From Hemerocallis citrina (Eukaryota > Streptophyta > Magnoliopsida > Asparagales > Asphodelaceae): a stretch of 64,000 bases of DNA. Shown in pieces: positions 1-11,282 of this stretch. The stretch covers positions 178,820,935-178,884,934 of the forward strand of contig CM030363.1 in assembly GCA_017893485.1 (NCBI GenBank), read 5' to 3'. The stretch's first letter is position 1. Every line of letters begins with the position of its first letter. The notes beneath the pieces were generated by a model. The model searched no databases. It worked only from the letters and a program-made list of their open reading frames with translations, and had not been told where the DNA came from. Both the position numbers and the translations under genes were made by a program.

Positions 1-330
1 ATGCCCTAAAGACTAGTTGTGTATTGACATTACTAGTTTACATTGTATCATTATATTTATTTCATATATGAGGTATTTCATTTATTGTGTTGTTTATTGT
101 GATTAAATGAACATAATAAAATCTTTAGAATAGTAGGTTCAATACCATGATATCAAGTGCATGGCCTGATTGTGAGATCCTATTGGTTGTAATCATAACA
201 CTAGTCTTAAATGTCCCTAATCAAGTATTATTATGAATTAGGACAACAATAATATATAGAGACTAGTATGTGCGTAGACTGATGACCATATCTCACGGGT
301 CATGGATATTTGATATCAAGTCTTCACATT

Positions 331-913
331 TGTTACCGCTGATTTCGGTGTGGGGGTAAACAAATAGAATTTGTGAGTCCGAGAAAAACCTGAACAGTTG
401 ACTCAGCCTTCTGGCTCCTGCCGCGACCTGCAAGGAAGTGCGAGACACCGGGGTTGATTCCGGCGATGCACCCTCCGACGCTCTTGTCAGTAATCAGAAA
501 AAGATTAAGAAAGAGCTTAAGTGGTGAAAGAGTGATTAACCTGGTCTTGGTGGTAGAGGGGTGATATTTATAGTCGCCTTTGGAACGGTTATGGGCCTGA
601 TTTCCTGCTTAACAGCAAGGAGGAAAATCTTCCTATTCTGTTTTGGGAAATTAGCCCCTGATTCCCGGTGGGAGCAAATCAGGGTTGTTGATTTGGCTAA
701 ATCAGGGATCCTGACTTGCCCCTTGATGTTTTGGGTTCGCCTCGGGTCGGGACCCGAACCCAACAGTGGTGTGGATCCGGTCGCGGGTTGTTGGAAGAGA
801 TTCCGTACCCGCTTTGGATCCGCTTGTATGTGAAATTACCTTTTTACCCCTAGGCATCAAGATTCGTGCCCAATCTGAACGGCTCCGATTTAACCCCATT
901 TTTAGCCATATCA
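331..913 (-). repeat. 3' LTR of the Tat element
   Basis: Direct repeat of 583 bp that matches 24663-25245 at about 575 positions. It is the downstream LTR because the coding strand is minus. It starts tgttaccgct on the plus strand and ends gccatatca, and is preceded by the target duplication acatt at 326-330. Confidence 0.96.
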
Positions 914-931
914 CGAGCCCCCCACTCCTAA
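914..931 (-). other. Polypurine tract of the Tat element
   Basis: Read on the minus strand, the bases touching the 3' LTR are purine-rich (aggagtggggggctcg). This is where plus-strand DNA synthesis is primed in LTR elements, and its position fixes the element's orientation as minus. Confidence 0.7.
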
Positions 932-1261
932 AGACTGAGTGTGATCAGACTTTGAGGAGTAGTTTAACCGTTTTTGTGGCTGGTGGAGTTGTATCGGTGT
1001 CCGAGTGGAGGATTTCGAATCTCGAAGGGGGTAGTGAGGTAATTTTTGACGTCGTGTGCGGTTCTTTAGCTGCATCGGGTATCTGGCGGTCTTTTATCCA
1101 TTTTTTCGAAGTACTTATTTAATTTTGCGATGTGTTTGCTAATCGTTTGGCGGTCTTAGCGGTATATTCTAGGTAATAATTGTTCGTTCAGAGGTTCGAA
1201 AATGTGCCTCCGAATTTCCAACTATTTTCCAGAATTTTTAGCTAATTTTTCCGAATTTTTA
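932..1261 (-). other. 3' untranslated part of the Tat element, up to the Harbinger insertion
   Basis: No gene is visible. The sequence resumes at 11283 after the Harbinger (duplicated tta at 1259-1261 and 11280-11282); both sides are AT-rich with recurrent gaattttt-like runs, as expected for one interrupted stretch. Confidence 0.7.
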
Positions 1262-1297
1262 GGCTGTGTTTGTTTTCATATTCTGAGTTGCATATTC
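1262..1297 (+). repeat. Left terminal inverted repeat of Harbinger
   Basis: Matches the reverse complement of 11244-11279 with a handful of mismatches. It is followed by sub-terminal attctgag/ctcagaat palindromes (1280-1360) that recur at the other end. Confidence 0.85.
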
Positions 1298-2321
1298 TGA
1301 ATATCTAACTCAGAATACCCGTTTGTTTTGGGCGTATTCTGAGTTCCATATTCAGAATATGCATATCCCTTCAATTCTCGATATCCCCAACTATAGTCAC
1401 GGGCTCTCTCTCTCATACGACCTCTCTCTCTCTCCTCGCTCCCCAAAACAAACGGGTATTCGGTCGTCTTCTACCTTCAGATCTCTTCCATCTCTCTCAC
1501 GACCTCTCCCTCTCTCCTCGCTCTCCAGGTCTGGCCATCTGGTCGTCCTCCATATTCAGATCTCTTCCATCTCTCTCACGACCTCTCTCCGTCTCCTCGC
1601 TCCACAGATCTGGCCATTCGGTCGTCCTCTACCTTCAGATCTCTTCCAAACAGTGTTGATTCCAACCCATCTCTCCTCTCTTCTCACTCAGATGCTCTCT
1701 CTCTCTACTCACCCAGGAGAGCTCGTCGACTCCATTGTCTCCCCCCTCCTTCGAAGATCCCAGATCTGATCTAATTACCCCCCGCCCCCCCCCCCCCCAA
1801 CCCCAAATCAACGAATTCCCGAACGATTCCACTGTGAAATCGAACGGAAAAGTGTGAGTGCGCCGCCGGCGACTTCGCTACCGGACTGGTTTTTGCGGTC
1901 GACTTGGTGAGGGGTTGAGGGGTTTGGGTAGCGGGTTAATGGTTTGCACCACCCGTGCTGCCTATCGGAGAAAAGCTAGGGATCGAAGGGCAAGGAGAAT
2001 CAAAGCACTACGCAAGGTTGAATCCTGTGCTAACAATTTCATCCTTCTCCAAATCCAATCAAAGGTATGAAGACAGCGATTGTACTATTTATTTGGTTGG
2101 TTTTCTTTACCAATTTACTGTGCTTTTTAATTGCATTTGGTACCGGAACAGCTTTTGGGATTGAGGTGCACACTGCACACAAACTAGCCGAATTCACTGT
2201 TGAGAGTTTTTAGGGTGTAATCGGTTGCTATTTGCAAACTAGGGTTACCCGATCAGCTATTAAACTAATTGAAGGAATTTGGCAAATTTTTTTTTTTTTT
2301 TTGGATGTTTGTTCATACTAG
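1298..2321 (+). other. Harbinger 5' non-coding region with CT-rich tracts
   Basis: It holds repeated ctctctctcacgacctctc tracts (1400-1620), a poly-C run near 1787 and a T-run just before the first gene. It probably contains promoter and 5' leader. Open frames here are low-complexity and not convincing as proteins. Confidence 0.6.
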
Positions 2322-3330
2322 ATGAGTAATGCGGGTAGGGGAAAGGGGAAGGCAGTGGAGGAAGATTATGGGCTGTGGACTTCTCGTATTACAGCTGATT
2401 TTATCAGCCTTATGGAGGGGGCAGTTGACAATGGTTTGTTAAAGAGCACCACATTCGATGGTAAAACCTGGTCTAATTTTGAGCAAATAATGAATTCTAC
2501 GACTGAGCGTTCATTCTCGGTGAAACAACTGAGGTCGAAATATGGACGACTTAAATCAGAATGGGGGGTGTTTCACAAAATGAGGAAACAGAGTGGTTTC
2601 GGTTGGGATGAAGCCAACCAAACCGTTACTTGTGAGGCTCCGGTTTGGAAACAATATATTCAGGTTAATATATATAATCTCAAACTTTGATTTGTTGGTT
2701 GTGAATCCTTTTTATTATACTTAATCATTTATCTAATACTTGCATAGTAACAACATATTCTGTGAATAGATGCATCCTGCTGCAGAAAAATACCAAAATA
2801 AGGGGTTGCCACATTATGATGCATTGACCAAAATATTCGAGGAATCTGTAGCCCAGGGCAATGTGGCAAGGGCCTCCACACAAGGGGGGTTCGAGGATGT
2901 GGAGGCGCGGCGGATGAACTATCAGTTTGGCCACCCCCAACAATCACACGTAAATGTGATTGATGAGTCTGATGATGTCCCAATGGGTACGGGATCTGGT
3001 TCACGCAAAAGAAAATCTACTGCATCAAGTGGCCGCGAATCAATGTTGTCCAAGATGTCGGAATATCTTGATGTAGCTAAGCAAGCTCAAGCGGAAAAAA
3101 GAGGGAGGTACATGAATAAAAATGAAGTGGAAAGCACTCCCTCAATTAACCCTGTATTCCCCGAACAGGATCAATGCCAAGATATAATTGAATCGATGAC
3201 AGGGCTTGATCCGATTGTAGCCGTAAAAGCTTCAACCTACCTCTTTCAAAATCCTAACTTTGCTCATGGTTTCCTTCGTATGTCTCGAGACCGGCAGGAG
3301 GCGGCGGTCCGTTACTGGGCCACCCTGTAG
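2322..3330 (+). CDS. Harbinger Myb/SANT-like DNA-binding protein (two exons)
   Basis: The second protein of PIF/Harbinger elements, which in this superfamily helps the transposase reach the nucleus and the element ends. Exon 1 is 2322-2663, exon 2 is 2770-3330; the 106-bp intron has a GT donor (gttaatat) and an AG acceptor (gtgaatag) and is phase 0, giving about 300 residues. Residues about 15-113 look like the plant Myb_DNA-bind_3 domain: the W of YGLWTSRI, the W of TWSNFEQI, a QLRSKYGRLKSEW helix and a VWKQYI end. The joined exons continue with the usual HP-A-K-hydrophobic-HYD segment. The C-terminal part is Ser/Lys-rich (near residue 190), and the last about 50 residues form a helical block ending in RQEAAVRYWATL. 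Start chosen as the first ATG of the frame, after a T-rich leader. No stop or frameshift interrupts it. Confidence 0.88.
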
Positions 3331-3715
3331 TAATCCCATTCAGCGTAATGGGTTGAATAAATCATGTTGTAGAACTTTTCTTAACATTATTTCCATATTT
3401 GTTTGCGGTTGATTGTAATATGACGGCTTTTAGGATGAACAAATTGCTTACATAATTTAATTTAAATTTGTAATGTTATATTTTAAAAATAATTCCTGGA
3501 ATAGATCTGCTAGTAGTAGTATACCTTGTTATCTTAATTCAATTGCACAGGCTTGTGGAATCCTGCCATCTCTCAATATGTTGTTTTGTGATTCTGTAAA
3601 TCTCGTTACATACATTCGTATTATTAATACTGTGTGCACTTGATATTGGAATGCCCCAAACTGATTTCTATCTTCTTCTTTATAGTGAGTCACTACTGGA
3701 ATTGCATCCTCTGTT

Positions 3716-5003
3716 ATGGATATTTCTTCATCCAGTAGTGACGAGGTCGAAGAGGTGATGACTGCAGTGTTGATAGCTGACTATTTATGTGAAGAACCTG
3801 AAGAACCTGACCGTACAAGGTCCACTAATAAAAAGCAAACGGGACGTGAATATCTGGAAAATATGTTAGCGGGTTCCCAGGCCGACTTTCATGATATATT
3901 CCGTATGAACCAGGATTGTTTTATGACCTTGTGTGCTTTCCTGCGAGAAAGGAACCTCTGCGAGGAAACAGCGGAGTCTTCAAGCCATAAGCGAGTTACT
4001 TTCGAGGAAAGCGTGGCTATTTTCCTGTTTATTGTCGGTCATAGTGCAAGAATGCGACTAGTTCGTACCACGTTTAACCACTCAACCCAAACAATCCAAA
4101 AGCACTTTAGTATTGTCCTGAACGGTCTGGCAAGAGCAGCCCCACTCCTTATCAAACCTCCTGATTATACAACCGTACATCACAGAATCAGGGGATCAGA
4201 GGATTTTTACCCGTGGTTTCAGGTAAAGCGCCACCCTGATTGCATCATGTATTATTAAATTGTTTTCCAAGTTTGGATTTGGGATATGTATTATTCGAAT
4301 TATTAATCTGCAGGGAGCTATTGGTGCTGCTGATGGGACATTAATAAAAGCTACAGTTCCCGCTAGCCGAACCAACGCTTGTCGCTCTCGAAAGGGTATT
4401 GTAAGTCAAAATGTATTGGCAGCATGTGATTTTAACATGATGTTCACATTTGTTTACGCGGGATGGGAAGGCAGTGCCAACGACTCCCGTGTAATGCATA
4501 CTGCATTAGCACAAAAACTGTTGCCAATCCCACCGAACGAGAGGTACTACTTAGTGGATTGTGGTTATACCAATATGCCCGGGTTTTTGGCACCGTACCG
4601 TGGTGAGCCATACCATTTACAGGACTATCAAGGGGCCAACCATGCACCAACCCATTCTAGACAACTATTTAACAAACAACATGCTAGGTTAAGGAATGTG
4701 ATTGAGAGAACGTTCGGTGTATTCAAGAAGAGGTTTACCATCTTCGAGAACATGCCAAACTATTATTATACCAGACAAGTTATGATGGTCACAGCCTGTT
4801 GTGCACTTCATAATTTTATATGCCTGCACTCACGAAACGATGCATTTTTAGTGGAACTCGGTGGCGAAACAATAGTACATCACCAACACACCGAAGATGC
4901 AGCATCCACATCGCAAGATTTGGATTTATCATCTTCCCAATTGAGACATATGAATAGCAAAAGAGATGAAATCGCCCTAGCAATGTGGAATGCTATACAG
5001 TAA
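3716..5003 (+). CDS. PIF/Harbinger DDE transposase (two exons)
   Basis: Catalyses excision and insertion of the element at TTA/TAA-type targets. Exon 1 is 3716-4222 and exon 2 is 4314-5003, with a 91-bp phase-0 intron (donor caggtaaag, acceptor ctgcag), giving 398 residues, normal for the family. The N-terminal half holds the helix-turn-helix-like region (FEESVAIFLFIVGHSARMR; TFNHSTQTIQKHF). The DDE_Tnp_4 core is in exon 2: first Asp in GAADGTLIK, second Asp in ANDSRV after GWEGS, and the Glu in NVIERTFGVFKKRF. All three catalytic residues are present and the frame is open. Together with the Myb-like gene this makes the element look autonomous. The tail is acidic/Ser-rich. Confidence 0.93.
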
Positions 5004-5216
5004 TGTATTTTGAATGTACACATTTTCAGCATATCCATTTCTCGAACTGATTCGTAGCTGGGATGCGAGGCATCGATGTCATTTGGATATGTTTGTATCT
5101 TTGCAATATTACTAATATAAATAATCAGCATGCAGATCTTCCTTTAAGCTTTTTATTCTTTTTTTTGAGATGTCGTCTTTACCAAGCACTTCATTGTTGT
5201 ACAGGTGTTGCACATT

Positions 5217-6390
5217 ATTCTTCCTCGTTGGTTTTGAGTTATGATGAGATGGATTTTGTTTCTGAGGCTGCACACTATGAACCATTTATCGAATGATTTG
5301 TAGGAGTGGCTGGTGATGAATTAATCCTAACTGAACTTTATTCTTCCTCGTTGGTTTTGAGTTATGATGAGATGGATTTTGTTTCTGAGGCTGCACACTA
5401 TGAACCATTTATCGAATGATTTGTAGGAGTGGCTGGTGATGAATTAATCCTAACTGAACTTTATTCTTCCTCGTTGGTTTTGAGTTATGATGAGATGGAT
5501 TTTGTTTCTGAGGCTGCACACTATGAATCATTTATCGAATGATTTGTAGGAGTGGCTGGTGATGAATTAATCCTAACTGAACTTTATTCTTCCTCGTTGG
5601 TTTTGAGTTATGATGAGATGGATTTTGTTTCTGAGGCTGCACACTATGAATCATTTATCGAATGATTTGTAGGAGTGGCTGGTGATGAATTAATCCTAAC
5701 TGAACTTTATTCTTCCTCGTTGGTTTTGAGTTATGATGAGATGGATTTTGTTTCTGAGGCTGCACACTATGAACCATTTATCGAATGATTTGTAGGAGTG
5801 GCTGGTGATGAATTAATCCTAACTGAACTTTATTCTTCCTCGTTGGTTTTGAGTTATGATGAGATGGATTTTGTTTCTGAGGCTGCACACTATGAATCAT
5901 TTATCGAATGATTTGTAGGAGTGGCTGGTGATGAATTAATCCTAACTGAACTTTATTCTTCCTCGCTGGTTTTGAGTTATGATGAGATGGATTTTGTTTC
6001 TGAGGCTGCACACTATGAACCATTTATCGAATGATTTGTAGGAGTGGCTGGTGATGAATTAATCCTAACTGAACTTTATTCTTCCTCGTTGGTTTTGAGT
6101 TATGATGAGATGGATTTTGTTTATGAGGCTGCACACTATGAATCATTTATCGAATGATTTGTAGGAGTGGCTGGTGATGAATTAATCCTAACTGAACTTT
6201 ATTCTTCCTCGTTGGTTTTGAGTTATGATGAGATGGATTTTGTTTCTGAGGCTGCACACTATGAACCATTTATCGAATGATTTGTAGGAGTGGCTGGTGA
6301 TAAATTAATCCTAACTGAACTTTATTCTTCCTCGTTGGTTTTGAGTTATGATGAGATGGATTTTGTTTCTGAGGCTGCACACTATGAATC
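5217..6390 (+). repeat. Tandem array of a 123-bp unit, about 9.5 copies
   Basis: Units begin attcttcctcg at 5217, 5340, 5463, 5586, 5709, 5832, 5955, 6078, 6201 and 6324, exactly 123 bp apart, with only scattered single-base differences. The last unit breaks off near 6390. Although 123 is a multiple of three, all three plus frames hit a stop inside the unit, so it is not coding as it stands. It lies about 200 bp after the transposase stop and is probably the 3' region of the Harbinger amplified in place. Confidence 0.95.
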
Positions 6391-6639
6391 TTATGTTCAT
6401 ATCTGCCCAAAGTTTGAGTTATGCCAGCCTTGATGGACCATATTATACTGCATCCACAACAAGGAGAATGGGTGGCGATGGAGTAAGTTTATTTTACTGT
6501 AAAAGTTAACTCCTACAATATCTTAGATTGGTTCTAATTATTGTTCTATGGTAGGTTGTGATGGGAGATAGCAAGGAATTAGTTACTAATAAAGGGATCG
6601 CTGCAATCTGGCTACTTTGTGTCACTATAACAGATCAAT

Positions 6640-7740
6640 TGTTATAGTAATCCTGGGCTGTGATGTACCAGGTTTGATATGCTGAGCTTTTATTAGTTTC
6701 TGATATATACAAATACTGTTGTATGTTTCTTTGGCTGTTCATGGTTTATGGATACTGATAAATAACTTTGGCTGCTCATGGTTTCAAACTATTGTTTTCT
6801 GGAGTCTATTTGAATAGTCTTGGATCCTTGATCATTACAAACATCCCGAGTTTATTCCAGGTTGGTTAATGTTGGCCATTGTCTATCCTAAGAATATCAT
6901 GCTTCTATCCTGAGATTGAGTATAAATCCAGGGATGTGATGTACCAGGTCTGATATGCTGAGCTTTGAATTCCTGATATGCACAGATACTGTCTTTTTTT
7001 GGGGCTGTTCATGGTTTATGGATACTGATAAATATCATTGACTGTTCATGGTTTTAAAGAATTGTTTCTGGAGTCAATTTGAATTGTCTTGAATCCTTGA
7101 TCATTGGTTAAGATGATGCCCACACTGATCATACTTCAGACCTTAAAAACTAATTGATGCACATTAGTTCTAAAATTCTGGGCTGTGATGTACCAGGTCT
7201 GACACCCTGAGCTTTGAATTCCTGATATGCACTGATACTTTCTGTTTCTTTGGCTGTTCATGATTTATGGATACTGAGAGAAATATCTTTGGCTTGTCAT
7301 GGTTTCAAACAATTGTTTTATGGAGTCAATTTGAATTGTCTTGAATCCTTGATCATTGGTTATGATAATACCCACACTGATCATACTTCACACCTTAAAA
7401 ACTGTCTGATGCACATTAGTTCTAAAATCCTGGGCTGTGATGTACCGGGTCTGATATAGCTGAGCTTTGAATTCCTGATTTGCACAGATACTGTCTGTTT
7501 TTTGGGCTGTTCATGGTTTACGGATACTGGGAAATACCATTGGCTGTTCATGGTTTCAAACAATTGTTTTCTGGAGTCAACTTGAATTGTCTTGAATCCT
7601 TCATCATTGGTTATGATGATACCCACACTGATCATACTTCACACCTTAAAAACAATTCATGCACAATATTTCTTAAATCCAGGGCTGTGATGTACCATGT
7701 CTGACATGCTGAGCTTTGAATTCCTGATATGCACTGTTTG
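6640..7740 (+). repeat. Diverged tandem array of a roughly 250-bp unit
   Basis: The anchor tgatgtacc recurs at about 6661, 6937, 7186, 7438 and 7688 (spacing 276, 249, 252, 250). Each unit carries ctgatatgca, ggctgttcatggttt, tcttgaatccttgatcattg and cacactgatcatacttc. Copies differ by many substitutions and small indels, so this array is older or less homogenised than the 123-bp one. Open frames inside (7250, 7480) are repeat shadows. Confidence 0.85.
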
Positions 7741-7945
7741 TTTTGGTATTCTGAGTTACATCTTCTGAATATCTAACTCAGAATACCCGTTTGTTTTGAG
7801 CGTACTCTGAGTTCCATATTCAGAATATTGATATCCCTTCAATTCGATATTCCCAACCATACTCACGGGCTCTCTCTCTCTCGACCTCTCTCTCTCTCCT
7901 CAATCCCCAGATCTGGTTATGCATTCGGTCGTCCTCCCAACCATA
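7735..7945 (+). repeat. Internal second copy of the Harbinger 5' terminal region
   Basis: The stretch from tttgttttggtattctgag to the CT-rich ccagatctgg segment matches 1269-1615 in order, with parts missing: the same ctaactcagaatacccgttt, the same ccatattcagaatat and the same actcacgggctctctctctc. The first few bases of the terminal repeat are not preserved. It is either a truncated nested relative or a copied-in terminus. Confidence 0.8.
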
Positions 7946-8144
7946 CAAACATAACGAAGTTGATGTCGTTACAGTCGATGATGATCGGATTTTCAAGAAC
8001 ATTGCTTTGTACTAGTGGGCGTGGCATTGGCAAAGAATGCAGCTCTAGTATGGAGTTTTTATGAATGAGCACTATGAATCTGAGACTGTGACTACTTTTA
8101 CCAATAAACGCAGGATATTACCAATGATTATCGAATCAAGACAA

Positions 8145-8375
8145 GTCAAATTGACTCCAGAAACAATTGTTTGGAACCATGAGCAGCCAAAGATATTTCT
8201 CAGTATCCGTAAACCATGAACAGCCCAAAAAACAGACAGTATGTGTACGTATCAGGAAATCAAAGTTCAGCATATCAGACCTGGTACATCACAGCCCAGG
8301 ATTTAAGAACTAATGTGCATCAATTGTTTTTAAGGTCTGAAGTATGATCAGTGTGGGTATCATCAGAACCAATTC
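8145..8375 (-). repeat. Inverted copy of the 250-bp Harbinger unit
   Basis: Read on the minus strand this segment carries the same landmarks as the array at 6640-7740 (cacactgatcatacttc, tgatgtaccagg, ggctgttcatggttt). It creates a large inverted repeat within the element. Confidence 0.8.
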
Positions 8376-9309
8376 TCAGAAAAGCAATAATCGAAACAAT
8401 TTTAAATGCATCTGATTTGTTGAGATGAATTCTACTTGTATTTATATGAATATGCCTTTGTTAACTTGCTGGTAATGCCACTTAGTCAATACTATTAAGA
8501 AGACTTCAAATCCCTGTAAATGAACGAATATGTTTTTCTGGGATTAAGAAGATGTTGTCTACGTAGTCAATGATGAATTCTTCTTAGTCAATGTTGACAA
8601 TGTGCTATGTACTAGTGGGCGTGGCATTTTAAAAAATTGCAGCTCTGGTATATCGAGTCGTTTGTATCATTGATTTGATGAATCTGAGACTGCGAGTAGC
8701 CCGTATTTTTTCTGCATTATGTTGTTTTCATAGTGTTTGACAAGAGGGGATATCTGTATTCTGAATAGTGGTTAAGCAAATCTGAACTCCGATTTTCAGT
8801 TTTCCGTTTCCGTTTATGGTTAATGTAGGAAGTTACTGCCGCACAATTTATTACTCCTCCCCCTTTTTTGGAATTTTAATGCAGCATTTTTCTCAAATGA
8901 TTTCTTTGTTTATAGATCTACCTGCTCTACAGTTTTCAAATGAAGGAGTTAAGAAGCAACAGCAGCAGCTCCAGACAGCATGCAGCGACTGGAGACAACA
9001 AATAATGATTTAACAGTATGCTTGTTTGTAATGATGGCTGACAACAAATTGTACAACTTATTCTCATAATATATGTATCGATCCCATGTCATTAAGAATC
9101 TGTTACGTCATTATGTTGAACAATGTAAACAAAATTAATGAAGTAAGCTTGCTTTGGTGAATAAATTGGTTGAGCATAGTTGAATTGGGTCCCGTTCTTA
9201 TTTTAAATTCCTACTGCTTTTTTGTCTGAATAAATTGCTTGGCTTAGGCCGTAGAAATTATCTTTGATATAGCAAGTGATGAATGCAAATTGATTTCAAA
9301 AATCCTGAA
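8376..9309 (+). other. Harbinger non-coding spacer
   Basis: No gene is recognised. A segment with gtactagtgggcgtggcat occurs at about 8010 and again at about 8609, so the spacer is partly duplicated. A short 65-codon frame at 8816 has no recognisable features. Confidence 0.6.
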
Positions 9310-11150
9310 CAAATATAACCGAACAGCTTTGTAACTCGCTTTTTCAGAAAAACAGCTTTCAGATAACAGTTTTCAGCAAGAAATATAACGGAACAGCTTT
9401 TAAACTCTTTTTTTCAGGAAAAACAGCTTTCAGGTTTTAGTTTTAAGCTAGAAATATAACAGAACAGCTTTTAAAATAGTTTTTTCAGCAAAACAGCTTT
9501 CACATAATAGTTTCAGCTAGAAATATAACAGACCAGCTTTTAAACTCGTTCTTTCAGAAAAACAGCTTTCAGATAACAGTTTTCAGCAAGAAATGTAACG
9601 GAACAGCTTTCAGACTCTCTTTTTCAGAAAAAACAGCTTTCAGGTAATAGTTTTTAGCTAGAAATATAACAGAACAGCTTTTAAACTCGTTTTTTCATAA
9701 AAATAGCTTTCACATAATAGTTTTCAGCAAGAAATTTAACCGAACAGCTTTTAAACTCGCTTTTTCAGAAAAACAGCTTTTAGATAACAGTTTTCAGCTA
9801 GAAATATAACAGAACAGCTTTTAAACTCGTTCTTTCAGAAAAACAGCTTTCAGATAACAGTTTTCAGCAAGAAATATAACGGAACAGCTTTTAAACTCTC
9901 TTTTTCAGAAAAAACAGCTTTCAGGTAATAGTTTTCAGCTAGAAATATAACAGAACAGCTTTTAAACTCGTTTTTCCAGAAAAACAGCTTTCACATAATA
10001 GTTTTCAGCAAGAATTTTAACCGAACAGCTTTTAAACTCGCTTTTTCAGAAAAACAGCTTTTAGATAACAGTTTTCAGCTACAAATATAACAGAACAGCT
10101 TTTAAACACGTTCTTTCAGAAAAACAGCTTTCAGATAACAGTTTTCAGCAAGAAATGTAACGGAACAGCTTTTAAACTCTCTTTTTCAGAAAAAACAGCT
10201 TTCAGGTAATAGTTTTCAGCTAGAAATATAACAGAACAGCTTTTAAACTCGTTTTTTCATAAAAACAGCTGTCACATAATAGTTTTCAGCAAGAAATTTA
10301 ACCGAACAGCTTTTAAACTCGCTTTTTCAGAAAAACAGCTTTCAGATAACAGTTTTCAGCTAGAAATATAACAGAACAGCTTTTAAACACGTTCTTTCAG
10401 AAAAACAGCTTTCAGACTCTCTTTTTCAGAAAAAACAGCTTTCAGGTAATAGTTTTCAGCTAGAAATATAACAGAACAGCTTTTAAACTCGTTTTTTCAT
10501 AAAAACAGCTGTCACATAATAGTTTTCAGCAAGAAATTTAACCGAACAGCTTTTAAACTCGCTTTTTCAGAAAAACAGCTTTTAGATAACAGTTTTCAGC
10601 TAGAAATATAACAGAACAGCTTTTAAACTCGTTCTTTCAGAAAAACAGCTTTCAGATAACAGTTTTCAGCAAGAAATATAACGGAACAGCTTTTAAACTC
10701 TCTTTTTCAGAAAAAACAGCTTTCAGGTAATAGTTTTCAGCTAGAAATATAACAGAACAGCTTTTAAACTCGTTTTTCCAGAAAAACAGCTTTCACATAA
10801 TAGTTTTCAGCAAGAATTTTAACCGAACAGCTTTTAAACTCGCTTTTTCAGAAAAACAGCTTTTAGATAACAGTTTTCAGCTAGAAATATAACAGACCAG
10901 CTTTTAAACTCGTTCTTTCAGAAAAACAGCTTTCAGATAACAGTTTTCAGCAAGAAATGTAACGGAACAGCTTTTAAACTCTCTTTTTCAGAAAAAACAG
11001 CTTTCAGGTAATAGTTTTCAGCTAGAAATATAACAGAACAGCTTTTAAACTCGTTTTTTCATAAAAACAGCTTTTACATAACAGTTTTCAGCAAGAAATA
11101 TAACCGAACAGCTTCCAAACTCTCTTTTTCAGATAAACAGCTTTCAGAAT
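9310..11150 (+). repeat. Higher-order tandem array: about 70-bp monomers in a 4-monomer (about 281-bp) unit
   Basis: Each monomer reads roughly gaacagcttttaaactcg, then a T-rich stretch, ttcagaaaaacagctt, and agttttcagc. Four monomer types alternate (cgctttttcag; cgttctttcag; ctctttttcag followed by a 6-A run; cgttttttcat). The type-1 start accgaacagc recurs at about 9321, 9742, 10023, 10304, 10544, 10824 and 11106; spacings are 281, or about 421 and 240 where monomers were gained or fused (a fusion is visible near 10400). Confidence 0.9.
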
Positions 11151-11279
11151 ATCAATATTCAGAATATAGGCTAAACAAACAGCTTTTAGACTCATATTCA
11201 GAATATCTCTATTCAGAATATCATATTCAGAATATCATATTTAGAATACTCAATTCAAAATATCAAAACAAACGCAACC
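11151..11279 (+). repeat. Harbinger right sub-terminal repeats and terminal inverted repeat
   Basis: The motif attcagaatat or close variants occurs about seven times in 110 bp, mirroring the ctcagaat/attctgag palindromes at the left end. The last 36 bp (11244-11279) are the right terminal inverted repeat. Such clustered sub-terminal motifs are the usual place for transposase-complex binding; binding here is inferred. Confidence 0.75.
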
Positions 11280-11282
11280 TTA

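Larger units (their letters stand above)
1262..11279 (+). mobile_element. PIF/Harbinger DNA transposon, about 10 kb, probably autonomous
   Basis: The element is bounded by the 3-bp duplication tta (1259-1261, 11280-11282), the size and sequence typical of PIF/Harbinger. Its terminal inverted repeats are imperfect over about 35 bp: left end ggctgtgtttgttttcatat, right end read inward ggttgcgtttgttttgatat. It carries the two genes this superfamily needs, a Myb/SANT-like protein and a DDE transposase, both open once one short intron is removed from each. At 10,018 bp it is long for the superfamily; the excess is tandem repeat (123-bp, about 250-bp and 70-bp arrays) downstream of the transposase. 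It sits inside the Tat element and so probably inserted after it. Confidence 0.93.

Noticed and set aside
1323..1769. 148-codon ORF near the Harbinger start
   Set aside because: It runs through terminal palindromes and ctctctct tracts; composition is microsatellite-like, with no conserved domain.
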